From Torreya grandis (taxonomy: Eukaryota; Streptophyta; Pinopsida; Cupressales; Taxaceae), in NCBI GenBank assembly GCA_037957365.1, contig JARHVA010001739.1, forward strand, positions 1,178,001-1,242,000: DNA of 64,000 bases, written 5' to 3'. Positions 24,129-36,365 of this stretch are shown here, in pieces. Made by a program: the position numbers and the translations under genes. Each line of letters opens with the position of its first letter. Positions within the stretch are counted from its first letter, which is position 1. The notes under the pieces are model-generated. The model was given only the letters and a program-made list of their open reading frames with translations. It did no database searches and had not been told where the DNA came from.

Positions 24129-25434
24129 TCACATCTATTAAGGAAGGGATAGTTTTTTCCAACAACCCTACTTTAGATGTAGCCTATCCTTTTAAAAATC
24201 TTGATCCATGTGTTTTTGACAACTGAAAGAATAAATTGACATACAGTAAATTTTTATAGCTCCATCCTTTGAGTTGTCATGTAATGACACAACTATCTTA
24301 GACTAGTTCAAACATCTAAGTATAGGTCTATGTGGCTAGATATATTGTTCGATCTAACTTCCTCGAGTTCTGTCTATGCTTACTTTTATTTACCTTTTGT
24401 ATTGCTCATGCGCTTCTCAATGCCTCTTCACTTTCACATGATAATCTGTAACTCCTTATGTGCATTATTCTTTGGTCCCTAGTTCTTCAATTTTTGTGCG
24501 CAGGTTTGCTCCAAAACTTGTAACCCCCTTTATTTTTCAAACTTCTGTATAACTCTTGACCACCTTTCCTTTTGCACAAGTGGACTCTCACATGGTCTAG
24601 AGAGCTTCAAACTTTTTCGTCGTGCAATTGCGTGCCAACAGAGTTGGCTTATTCTCCTACGAGACTCGAATCTATTTTTGGGTGATGCAATATTGCTAAT
24701 TCGCCTAGGATGCTCTTGCATAAATAATCATTATGGTTAGTGTGTGGAATTATTTACCCGAAAGAGTTTTGTTAAGTGAAATCATGTATATGTGTGTTTG
24801 TATTTATCTTTGTATGTGTAATATTTGCATAGCACATCTCTCCTCTGTATTAGTTTATCACTTGCATAGCTTGTTTCCAAAAACCTCCACACAACTAACT
24901 CATTTCTCTACTATGTAATATAACATCCTTCACTCCATTGTCCGATTATGTCTTAGTCATCGATATTTCTAAAATCACTACACCCTTAAAAATTACTTAC
25001 ATAGAAAAAATTCAATAATATCAAAACTTTGTAGTGGTTATATATTTGAATAAATATATTCATAAATAAAATAGATCAAAAAATCATTAACTTGAATAAC
25101 TATTATATAAATATAATTAAGTGTCCAATTTTTAGTCTTTATTGTAAAAAGATGAACAACGTTATCAATCATAAGATAAATGCATTACTTTTTAGGCCTT
25201 AAAATAACATGCAATAGGCTTCTGTCCCTTTTAGTTTTGTATGTCCCTTTTGGATCATACAATGAATCATCAAAGAACAAAGCACACATAATCTATTTGA
25301 ATTACGTAATCCATTTGAATATTGATGCATACAGTCATACAATGAATCATCAACAGAGTTTGCCCATCTTAGTGTTGGTGTTCTTCACCCGATTTTCCCC
25401 CGCTGTCAACGAGATATTGGAGCATCGTTAAAAT
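24129..25434. other. Right flank of copy B, no recognised gene
   Basis: The stretch 25,110-25,270 recurs at 63,400-63,540. The stretch 25,255-25,410 matches the sequence around the LINE fragment at 5.6 and 6.75 kb. At 25,410 the unit end (CCCGATTTTCCCCCGCTG) runs straight into the start of copy C. Nothing coding was identified. Confidence 0.5.
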
Positions 25435-27778
25435 AATGAGGGAATGATTTTCAAATTACATGTTTTGTTCTTCGCTTCAACGATAAGGAAGTTGAGAGGT
25501 TTCATCAAAACATAAAATAATGGTTGATTAAAACTTGTGGGGCTACACATAATGAAACGGAATTTAAATGATTGCAAGCCACAGACAAAGAAAGGCCACC
25601 AATCCCACCGCATACTTTTTTCTATTTTCACAATTTGTGCACCTTAAAAATTAAATCAGTTTTGCAATGTTTGATAACAGTTTGGAGATAATTAGTTTGT
25701 TTTAGTGATGGTTGGCTATAACATGTTGAAATGAAAATAAACGTGGTTGATAGTTATTACTTTCATAAAATATAAATATAAAAATTTGAATGAATGAAAT
25801 ATAATTTTGAATAAAAATTTTGGTTTAAGAGTTGTAAAATTATTTTTATTATTTTTCAGGTTGGTATTAATTTTATATAGATTGGTCGCTGTAAGATCAT
25901 TTCTTAAAATGAAATAAGAACAATATGATTTATACTAAATTTTTTTAGATGAATCTATGCATAAAACATTTATCTCGGCTTGCAAAAAGAGAACCACCAA
26001 ATGTATGTACATATTTAACAGCATTATATTGTTCAATGAATGGCCTTTAAATTTGACATGAAAAACAATCAAATATTTTAATGAATGAAATGGATAAGAT
26101 AAAAAGAAAAGAAAAGGAGCTTCTCCTTCTTATCCTTTACTTAACATTTATAAATTTAACAATTACTTACTTTACCAAATTATTACTCTCATTTTTCACT
26201 TGCTTACCCACATGGAAAATAAAGTTGCTTGCAATGTTGAATGGATATCCATCATTAAAAATGTACACATATGTAAGGTCGATCGTCAAATCTAGTCGCT
26301 AGGATCAATAATGCAAATTTTATTAGTCAATCTAATATTGATAAACAATTATTGCACTCAAATTACATCTTAGAAATGATATTGTTATCTTCGAAAAATT
26401 AAACTTGATGATCGTATTTATATTTTTTGACTGTAAAAAATAATAATTTTTGAAAATAATTTAATACAAGGTAAAATTTTGAATAAACCATTAAAAAACT
26501 AAAAATAATTATAATAAATAAATATATTGTCTTTTATGTTTACTTCTTCATTATAAACTATATTAATATAAAAAAACAAATTTAATAATAAGTTTTCCAT
26601 TCAAATCCATGATAAAATTTTACATATAACATCTTAAAAATATATTTTTAAAAACTTTTAATACATATTTACAATTCAAAAAGTGTAACCTATGAGACTA
26701 TTTGATTTAATTTTTCATCAATCTAATTAAATTAAATACTTCTATTATTTAAAACTAAATAATAATTTATTTATTTGTTACTAAAAATATTACATACACA
26801 CCATCACCCTATTCATCAATAATAAATTTTTTGCCTTTCATCTCAATGAGTAAGGATTTAAGCCACACCATAACCCTTGTTTTGAAAAAATATTCGAAAC
26901 TTTATTAAAGAAAGCCATGATTTGGGAAATCTTATCAAAGCTAATGTAATTCAACGAATGATAAGGAACAGATATGTGTGGGAGTTGAAGATGACTTGTG
27001 AGGTGTTTCTTAATAGGTAAATAAGATAGGCAATGAAAATTCAAATGTGGTTGATCAAATTTGATATTCTTTCATGTCATTACGAAACTTTGACCATTTA
27101 AATTTGCTTAAGTTTTTTTTGGTTGAATTTAGAATATTAAATGTAAATTCAAAGTCACAATTTGGTGGCATTTTTAGAAGGTAATGTTAAGGTATTTATA
27201 ACAATTTATTTTAACATATGGAATTATAAAGTGATATTGGGATTTCCTTAATAGTGACTTTAAAGTGTCTTTGGGTAGTGACATTAAGGTGTTTATTAGT
27301 GATTGTATTAGGGTGTCCCTAATAGTGATGTTGGGGTGTTATTAAGTGTGAATTTAGTGTCGTCACTAAGGATTGACATTGAATTGTCCCTATTAGATGG
27401 ACTTTTTAGTAGAATATAAGCTTATAATGAATCATTATTAAGACTCAAACTTTAACACAATAGTGGAATATATCTCCAAGATGATGAAATAAAGGCTTAT
27501 ACTAACTTAGGAAACACAATAAGATTTGGTAATTTATGGTAATAAAGGACACTTTATATGAAGAAAAGGCATCTCTTACAAATCCATGACCATTGGATTG
27601 TAAAAGGTATATAATTAGTATTTATACCTTAGTGTTGCAATAAGATAAGAAATAAAGGATATATAAAAGTGATAGATGATAAATGTGATAGTATAGAATA
27701 GAAGTGATAACAAAGCATAAAAATAGAGAGTGAAAAGGTATATCATAAAGAGATATACAGAGTGTAATAGATGTCTCT

Positions 27779-27824
<46 letters not shown>

Positions 27825-29195
27825 AGAGAGTTAAAGTTATAAAAGAGATGTGTATTAAGTAATGTGTATGTGAATGAATACACTATTTTAAATTTAATGA
27901 ATGCATATACTAATTGAGTAACAATACATAATACCAACCTATGAGTTACATTAGCTCTAATTAAAGTCATCTCAAATCACATAATTATATGTAACCAAGT
28001 TTAAAAATTTATGTCAACAATCCCTAAAAGTGACTTTGTTATCATCTCAAATGTCAATTTAGCCTCTAACTTAAGGTCATCTTTATTAAAATCACATATC
28101 AAGTTGAACGCAATACTAAATTACTATTTTTGAGGTAGAAAAAGTGCTACTGAGAAAACCAAGGCATCATTTTGTTAAGTATTTATAATAAATTAAGAAA
28201 GAGGACATTATTGTGTTGAATTGAGAAAGAAGGCATAATTTTGAAAAACTAGGGCATCATTTTATTGAGTATCTATAGTGATTTGATTATTCACTAAATT
28301 TGGCGTTTACCTTTGATTGAGGGTGAATTGGACTATTGCTACAATAAATTTAGGGTGATAGATTCTTCACGCATGAAATTGAGAGTAAATTGGGTGTAGT
28401 AAATTGTAGAAACCCCATCTTTTTCATGTACATATTTCCATCTCAATAGTTGTAATAGTACATTGTTCAATTGGATAAAAATAAATATGCATTTTATTTT
28501 ATGTCCACTAATTTTTGGAGGGGAAAATGAAATTTTGATACTTGATATTATTCAACATCTTCATATGTACTACACTTGACCCTTAATAAGTCATTATTTT
28601 CATTTTTAATATGTTAGAATGTTTTCCTTTAGGATAGAAAAACCATGATTGGTACTTGATATTATCCAATGCTTGATTTTATTACACCCTCTAGCCAAGT
28701 GCTCTGAGGCAAAACTCTATTTTGAAGACTCAATTAATTTTTAAGGTGAAGTGCAAACATGAGATGAAGCTAAACTTTAATAGGGGATATTGATTGATTC
28801 TTGTAAAGACTCCAATGTTTACTAAAAAAATCCTAAACATTCAAGCTATGATAAATGCTTGGTGAACTCCTCATTCTAGTTCAACCCTATGTTGCATAGG
28901 ATGCCTAAATAAATAAATTCATATTGAAATATAAATTTATGATTATACAAATTGATAAATGTTAATAAAATTTTAAAAATAGATCTGTTAGTTGATTCAA
29001 ATGACAATTTACATTTCATGTGTCCTCTATGGATATCTAGCTCAAATTCCCTTCCAAATCCCCACTCTTGATCTTCTACAAATAACTCTCCTACGAATCC
29101 AAACAAGAACAATTCTCTATCCCATCACATATGTGTAAATACATAATTTTTTACAAGAAATTTCCCATCATATATTCTTCATGTTTTATCATACT
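25435..29195 (-). repeat. Long repeat unit, copy C (cut at 29,195)
   Basis: Collinear with copy B from about 25,600 to 29,195, more diverged than A is from B. At about 29,195, after CATGTTTTATCATACTT, homology with copy B stops abruptly and unrelated sequence (a palindrome array and a gene) begins. Confidence 0.75.
27780..27821. repeat. (CA)n microsatellite, copy C
   Basis: About 20 CA units at the position where copies A and B have (TA)n. Confidence 0.92.
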
Positions 29196-29345
29196 TTGTC
29201 CATGTGCATGAATTTGGCATTTTTTAGTACATTTTCCCATTATGTTAGGCCATGCATTATCATCTCTTGACTCAGGTTTTCTTTACATCTAGATGTGTGC
29301 ATGGAGTTGGGGGACAATTATGTGGACATCCACCTAAATATTTAA

Positions 29346-29422
29346 TAACACATACATGTTATCTAAATAATGTATACGTATTATTATATAATACATATGT
29401 GTTATATAATGCATACACATTA
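29346..29422 (+). repeat. Palindrome array 1: four 16-bp TAAY-N8-RTTA units
   Basis: Units at 29,346, 29,368, 29,389 and 29,407 read TAACACATACATGTTA, TAATGTATACGTATTA, TAATACATATGTGTTA and TAATGCATACACATTA. Each is a near-palindrome with an eight-base alternating purine-pyrimidine core, spaced 18-22 bp start to start. The array lies about 160 bp upstream of the first ATG of the decayed gene at 29,583. The same motif forms an array at 61,880-61,978. Such arrays could be protein-binding sites in a promoter or in a transposon subterminal region. Confidence 0.75.
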
Positions 29423-29582
29423 TTGACTATGTTTTTTGTGTTAAAAAGGTCTCACAACCCCCCATTTTGTAATTTATTTCTTGTCTCTCATAACACTCAT
29501 TTCATGATTGCTCTTCTGCCTATCAAGGCCAAATTACTTGCTAGAAGTCCATTGGAAAGCTCAGTGTGTCCATAACTTCACG

Positions 29583-31680
29583 ATGTCTCCATGTAGACAA
29601 GGTAAGTCATCAAAAATTACACCTATTAACCTTTTATTTTACCAATTTTTTGTTTTTTACATTGTTTAATTTATAAATTATTTATTTTAAATAGTCCAAT
29701 CCACTATAAGAGACCATAACCATCCTTCTAATCCTCAAGTTGACTCTGTTATTCCTATGGCTAAACCTCCACCTAACCTTCTAGTTGACCCTACTATTCC
29801 TCTGGCTAACCCTCCACCTAGCCCTCCTACAATTCCAAAAGATCCCCTAAGCAACCAAGAGTATCTAGCTACACACATTATGGAAAATAAAATTGAAATT
29901 AAGAAAATAATAAAAAAATGAGGGATCCCACATCCACTAATAGCCACTGCACTTATCCAACTAATAACCTAGAGTCATTATTGGGGTCAAATTGACTCGA
30001 TAATGAGTCAAATTAATAGATGGGCATCTTATCAGGATAATTGTAAGAATTATTATGCTAAAAATTTATCAGCACATGAGGTCAAAAAAATTAAATATCA
30101 AAAGCTAACATTTGTGCATTATTCATTGACCCAACCACCAATGCACCATTTCCAGTAATTACTATATCTACCATGTAACAACCATGAGGTCCAATGGTAT
30201 TTTTTGAGGAAACTCTACTCTGAGTTTATCCTCAATGAGATTCTATTTTATTTTGATTATAGTGAGTTTTAGAGTCGAGGGAAAGGCTCTATGCAGGATC
30301 GACCAGGTGCACGTCATACAAAAAATCAACCTGTAAGGATACCTACCCAAAATACACTTCATCTTGATATCCCCTCTATGGTGAAGGAGGTTATGGAGAT
30401 TGACACTCAGCATGCACTTAGTGTACTTACCAATACACTCATTCAACATAATAGTAGGCTTTCAGTGACTGATGCTAGAGATATGCCACCTAGTGTACAT
30501 ACATGACCCCATCCTTGTAGATCTTATAGAGCTATATGTATTGGACCTTCTGATGATGATGGTGTTGGTGGTTCAAAGGGGTTGGATGATATACTCTTGA
30601 GTGAAGAGTTTTTGGCACACACATTTGGTGTGTAGTCATCGATAACTACATAGATGCAGGTATATTTAATATATTTATGTCATGTTAAATTTAAGCTTTA
30701 TTTACAAATTTAAAATCTACACATACACACACATGTGTGTGTGTGTGTATACATATATCTATATATACATATACATATACATACATACATATATGTGTGT
30801 GTGTATAATTTTTTTTGTTCTAAGAGGAGACGGTGCATTCATCGTCATAGATCATGGTTGTAAGAATTGATCTTATGCAGCCATTATTTACATATACAAA
30901 TCCAACTATTGGCCCATCCAATAACTGTAGCTTCTTGTGTTGGCACAACAAATTTCACTTATACAGAGGTAAAATTTTGAGTACATATTACACTCTTGGT
31001 TTAATAAAGGATAAAAATTGCCTTGTACCTTTGATACTTTATAGAAAACTAAATGAGACCTTGTTTGTTTATTTGATGTCTTGAGTAGACACTCCTCCAT
31101 CACTGCGAGTGGAGATAGATATAGGCATTACTGCAGCAATGTCATCCGCACAAGCCCTTATAGAGGTACATATTAACTTGTAATTTTGAATTATAAAATA
31201 GTTTTTTTTAATTATAATTTTACTACATACTTGCCCGGCAAATATAAATTATGTGAATGTATTGTGTATGTAGGGTTGTCCTATGACATTTGATAGTCCA
31301 ATTTATATGATTAGGAGGAGACATCTCATATTTCATCCTCATTTTAGATGCCTATTCGTGTAGCTCATCCTACCATTGACCAAATTGAATGTCAAATTTA
31401 GATTGACCAGAACCATGAGATGGCAGTAAGTGCATGTTTAAATGTTTTTTATTATATTTTAAAATTAATTTCTTAACTTGGTTGCATACATATTTTATGT
31501 TAATTTTCTAATAATACTTGTATTTCAATAGTTCATCTTCAAGGTAACTATGAGCATATGACCCATAGTCGGACCTTGGGGTAATCCAAGGCATTTGGGG
31601 GATCTCCATCTACCAGCATGGCATCTCAGAGAAGGTCTTCTTCGAGGAAGGTAAAGAGAGCGAGATTATTTGATGATTAG
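29583..31680 (+). pseudogene. Unrecognised multi-exon gene, decayed
   Basis: A first exon (29,583-29,601, MSPCRQ) ends at GTAAGT; a 93-bp intron ends AAATAG at 29,694. A second exon, 29,695-30,659, stays in one frame for about 320 codons with only seven stops, and ends at a GT. It contains a Pro-rich segment (PPPNLLVDPTIPLANPPPSP) and polar helical stretches such as NLSAHEVKKIKYQKLTFVHY. Later exon candidates are about 30,825-30,966, 31,085-31,167, 31,348-31,425 (followed by GTAAGT) and 31,532-31,680. The last ends in a basic tail SSSRKVKRARLFDD, nuclear-signal-like. I cannot name the family. The stops, and one phase mismatch between the last two exons, indicate decay. The gene follows palindrome array 1. 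Confidence 0.45.
30721..30805. repeat. Mixed CA/TG/TA simple repeat in an intron
   Basis: Alternating purine-pyrimidine run within the proposed intron after 30,659. Confidence 0.85.
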
Positions 31681-32600
31681 CTCATGTCTTACATGTGATG
31701 TACTTTTTTGTATGCCTATATGGCAATGTATGCATTTTTTATATGCCTATATATGACAATCTATGTGTTATTGACATTGTACATGCGCCTATTTTGCATT
31801 CACTTGACATTCTATTAAAATTTTATTTTATAAGCCTTTATGGATTTTATTATTATATTGTAATTTATGCTGCTATAATATTATTTTGGTAAATGGATGA
31901 ATAGGTAGTTAAACTTTATGTGTATTGTCTTGAGGTTGTATGATTAACTTCTTATACTTGTAGTGCCTAAGATGGTGATAACTTGATTATAATGGCATTT
32001 AAACACTAGTGTAGTATGTATATTATCAAATTTTATTAAGATAGGATAATCTAAAAAATATGTCAAATTTGTCATTATGTAGTAATACATGATACTAAAT
32101 TAGTAATGTCTTAGGACCAATGATTATAGATAAGTTAATTATCCCAAGTGGTGTCATATTTATAATACAATAATATCCTCTATTTGCTTTGGTTTTACCT
32201 ATTATATATCTATGTGTGTGTATCAAATATTTATAATAAAATTCTTTGTGCACGCTTTAATACTTTGACCATTACAAATCATAATCGCATTTGTTACCTC
32301 AAATTTCATGTATCTATAGAATCTAGAATGAATAATTGACCATGGTTAGAATCATCCTTTGGTTTTTTTTGGTCAAAAAAAGTAATTGGAGGAGGTTAAT
32401 TACTCATGTAATTAACTACATCAATGAATCCATCAATTGGATACACATTATAAAACTTTGGAGGTGATTTTTTATCGAACACATGGACATCGTCTTAGTC
32501 TTTGGATTGAGTAGCATGGTTTAGAAAAGATTTTTAGATGTTTATTTGGTTGAGAAACTTATTAAATCCAAGTACTATTATAACCTTCTATTTTAGCAAG
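31681..32600. other. Spacer before the gypsy element
   Basis: AT-rich, with a short local duplication of TATGCCTATAT blocks near 31,710-31,765. No gene was identified. Confidence 0.45.
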
Positions 32601-33068
32601 GATAACAACATTGAAATGCATATAAAAAGGCATGGATCCTGATGATGAAGATTTTAGCAAGGATAACAACATTGAAATGCAAGTTTTAAATTGTAATTTT
32701 CATTGTACATATCAAACTCTAAAACTCATGAGTCAGTGAAGGAAAAGATAATGGAAATCTAAGGTGAAAGTATAAAGTTAAAACGTAAAATGCAAACTTG
32801 CAAATTAAAATGTGCAGGAAAGGTTCTGAATCCTAAAATCAACCAATGGTTAAGTTCAAAAGATACGTCAACATGAAGGTTGATGAAAATATCTAGTAGG
32901 AATGCAACATAAATTTACAAGTTTATTTTGTAAATTGCAATATGTGTTTGAAGTTTTACAATCCTTGAACGTGTAAAGTGTATGCAATGTTAAAAAAACT
33001 TATGCCACATGTCTCCATTTGGTTAAGTGGTGATTTAAAAGTAAAATAAGGAGCCATATGTTGTTTTG

Positions 33069-33690
33069 TTAGCTTTGAGTGATACAAGAAACTTTATCTG
33101 AATAATTGAAAAGAGATTCATAGTCACTGGATTCCCAATCAACATAGTCTCTAGAACCCATGATCCTACTAACTTTGATTGATGGAGCTGTATTATAATA
33201 AAACCCATAGTCTTCCAAATTAATTATATAGGAGGTCATTGGAGATGTGTCAAGCACATTGATCCTTTCAATCCCATTCCTCATGATTGGTCTCTTAGTA
33301 GCACGTTCATAATGCACTGCATTTATTGGCATGGAGGAAGGGATCATCCCATTCTTCATGATATTTAGTGCTGGAGTTAAAGACCTCGAGTACATAAGCA
33401 TGTATTCCTCTTGAGATAGTACCCTATCAAGCTCTACCTACTTTACCTTAAAATCATTGATCTTGTACTAGGCCCCTTGGAAACTCTTCACATAACATAC
33501 ATAATGTCTAGAAAAGGAAGCATTTATCATCTCTAAATGCACAAATAAAGCTTGTAAAATGGCTTTTTGTTACCCATTCCACTCATATATGGTTTAATGT
33601 TTAGGGTTTCAGGGAAAATAACATGCTTGTTGAGTTTGCCTGACTTATTAGATTAAAATCTTTTCAAAACAATGGTTGTTGTTGAGACAA
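33069..33690 (-). pseudogene. Captured fragment of a ubiquitin-specific protease (UBP/USP) gene, 5' LTR copy
   Basis: Read on the minus strand from about 33,690, the frames give IVLKRF, SGKLNKHVIFPETLNIKPYM, KLYLCI, then LEMINASFSRHYVCYVKSFQ, YKINDFKVK and VELDRVLSQEEYMLMYSRS. This is the order of the C-terminal half of a plant UBP16-type UCH domain, including the His-box (GHYVCYV; here the Gly is Arg) and the YKIDD region. A tail to 33,069 follows, with WESSDYESLFNYSD resembling the Ser-rich end of that family. Stops and one frameshift break it. The protein removes ubiquitin in the intact host gene; here it is only a passenger. Its presence in both LTRs means capture preceded or accompanied element replication. 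Confidence 0.72.
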
Positions 33691-34371
33691 AAAACATGCC
33701 ATAATTGAAATACATTATCAGAATGAAAAAGGATGAGTTTTTAGTTTCTTATGAGGTGAAGTTGGTGAATAAAGAGGATTTATATGATCATAGCCATGGA
33801 CATGGCCTTGGATAACAATCAATTCCTTCTAAAAGAATAGGAGTTTGGCATGGAAAGTTATGTTCTTATCAACAAAAGAGGCAATAGAAGCTTTGAAGAT
33901 TGAAAGAACAATGTTGAAAGGAAGCTGTGTTGCAAGTGCCATGTTTTAAATGTCCATGCAGAGAGTCAAGAGAATGACAATCCAATACATGGCATAAAAT
34001 TGTAGTGAAAGTTTTCAAAACTCAAAAGTAAATTGCAATCGACGTGGAGTCTAATGAGGCGTAAAGTTTCTAAGGTGTTGACGTAAAATGTCAAATCAAT
34101 GGAGCTTTGGGTGGAAAAATCAAAATGAAATGCAATGTGCAAATTGTAAATTATAAAATGCATACAAATTTTTGAAACCCACCAACCATGTAAAGTTATA
34201 GCTCAAGTCTAAAATCTTGCACAAGGCAAAATATAGCAAAATATGCACATATCACTATTAAGTTTTGTAATAAAAAGAAAAAAAGGAAAACGTGAATGGG
34301 CAAAGGCACAAGAAAAGTTAATGGCAAAAAGGTAAAAATAAGAGTTAAGTGTCATTTACAATATTTGGCTA

Positions 34372-34587
34372 ATGTCAAAGAGTTCCATGGATGAGGATGA
34401 TCGCTACAAGGGTTTTGAGACCAAAGTGGGCCATTGGAAGCATACTCAAATAGCCATGGATCTCACACTACCTCCATTACATTTGGAGCAATCTGATGCC
34501 ATCATTACAAAGCTAAAGACATCTTTTGGATTTCAGAAAGAGGAGGGAAACCATCATCCACAAACTTCTAGTTGGGTAAATGATTAG
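34372..34587 (+). pseudogene. Unrecognised ORF shared by both gypsy LTRs
   Basis: A 71-codon frame starts MSKSSMDEDDRYKGFETK and contains HWKHTQIAMDLTLPP. The 3' LTR copy at about 45,715-45,920 preserves most of it with one stop. I do not recognise it; it may be another captured fragment or chance. Confidence 0.3.
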
Positions 34588-35487
34588 CTGGAGAGCAAAG
34601 CAAGTTTCACATGAAGTGAAAATCAGTTTTGCTCTAAAAGAGAATATTCTCCCTCAAGCTCAATTGCATCAGGATTTCATCCAAGCATATCAAAGTTCAT
34701 TTGAAATCTCATCATTACATGGACAACCACTTACCAAAATGATTTCCTTGTAGAGCATGAGCTTCTAGGCATGATCAAAAGCATCTTCCTGATGGAGCAT
34801 ATTGGAGGAATATTTTGGGTGACAGATTTGTATAAGTAAATAGGGCTTGTCCTCTTTACAGAGGTTATTGATTTTCTTTCTAGGGTTTAAACTTTTGAAC
34901 TTTTAGAAAGCTTTTATGTGTTTTATCTCTCTCGCTAAGGTGATTACATTTATATAATAATTAGCAAACTCTGAGAGCATGTATGTCTCCCCTATTTCAA
35001 AGCAAATCCATTATGCATTTCCCCATGTTAACATTATGAACATTGATGTATCTAGATTTAATTTCAAGATTAATGAAAAACATATATGATTTTTTCTCTC
35101 TTTTGTCAATAAATTGCAATGATGCACTCTTCATGCATTGCTAATTGGGTATCTAGCTATATGTCTATTAATGGTAGCCATTATAGGCATAAATTTAGGT
35201 TATAAATTACTTTTTGCATTATCATTTAGGAATGTTATGTTGATAGTATTTTAAGGACACCCTAGATTTATGGAGCTGATAGAATAAGTGCTTGAATATT
35301 CACTTGTAGTCTATGCTTTGGGGTTTCAAGGGTAATTTGAATGCTTGCATTTGATTGGCATCAATGAATGCAAACTATTCCTGATGGTTTTATTTAGCTT
35401 GTTTACTAGTCTTTTAATCTTGAATGAATGATAGCATGGTTGTTGAAGGAGTTCCCTATGCTGAAATCAACCACCACTCTTATATAT

Positions 35488-35490
35488 ATA

Positions 35491-35522
<32 letters not shown>
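35488..35522. repeat. (AC)n microsatellite in 5' LTR
   Basis: About 17 AC units follow TATATATAGA. The 3' LTR has only TATATATATACC at this place. Confidence 0.9.
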
Positions 35523-35526
<4 letters not shown>

Positions 35527-36110
35527 AATCATCCTACCTATCCTACTGTTGCAAGTAATACATGTTGTTGAATATTCTAAGTGATATTTGCTCACAGATA
35601 ATAAATTTTATATACCTAAAATGTGTCTATATTTGGTCTCTAAAAACTAGCATTGTAATATTCTATTTGGCTCCTAGTTGTCAAAATTTTATTTATAAAT
35701 GAAGGTTACAATCACCCTCATATCTATCTTTAGTATCTTGTGTCTGATTTAAAAGCATTTCCCTAGTCTATGTGATAACTCTTCTTGAGTGGATTGAGCA
35801 AGTTTGGTTATGCTCTAATCATATTTGTATGTGCCAATAATTTCCTAGAGATTGAACTGTAGTATCCCTCCTTGTGACCAAACTACCTTGTAGGTCCTCT
35901 CACCTTGGTTCAAGCAGAGATAGAGGTAGTAGTGAACTAACCATATCCTTTGTCGGTGTCTTCTAGTTATTATCTTCATTCAATCCTTCTAGGTGTTAAA
36001 CCCTTCCCTAACTATAATAACATAATTCAAGTTTATCATCTACATTTTCCATCTTCTCAAGTATGCAAGGATGAATCCTAGAGGTGTACAACTAGAAACC
36101 AACACCCAAT

Positions 36111-36128
36111 TGGCGTCATTGCTAGGGA
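36111..36128 (+). other. Primer-binding site (tRNA-Asp type) of large gypsy element
   Basis: TGGCGTCATTGCTAGGGA differs from the plant tRNA-Asp complement TGGCGCCGTTGCCGGGGA at four places. All four are C-to-T or G-to-A, and three hit CpG sites. It sits six bases after the LTR end. Confidence 0.7.
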
Positions 36129-36365
36129 CTTGATCCTTGGCACTTGTGTTTCTAGGGACTCTTGTAGAGAGTTTTTATTAGTTCAAATTCTAAAGTTCTT
36201 TGTCCAAAGTTTTTTATATCTCATCACTAATCACAAGAAAGTATAAATTCAGAATGTATCACTGTCTATTTATGATCTGTTCTTTTCTAGAAGTTTCTTT
36301 TAGTGGTGACTCCAACATTTTATCTAAATTTTTGAAAGATCAGTACCCATTTAGTTAGTTCAATT

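Larger units (their letters stand above)
32640..36104 (+). repeat. 5' LTR of large gypsy element (5' end truncated)
   Basis: Aligns with 43,975-46,980. The first about 280 bp of the 3' LTR is missing here, and a 30-bp block (TTTTAGCAAGGATAACAAC) is duplicated at the truncated edge (32,593 and 32,651). The end at 36,104 is CA, six bases before the PBS. An (AC)n run at 35,488-35,522 is absent from the 3' LTR. Confidence 0.8.

Noticed and set aside
27615..27970. Minus-strand frames with Cys-Val repeats
   Set aside because: Translation of the (CA)n microsatellite.
29341..29430. Palindrome array as a CRISPR array or plain microsatellite
   Set aside because: Eukaryotic context, diverged palindromic units with no unique spacers, and conserved TAAY/RTTA ends not expected of a simple repeat.
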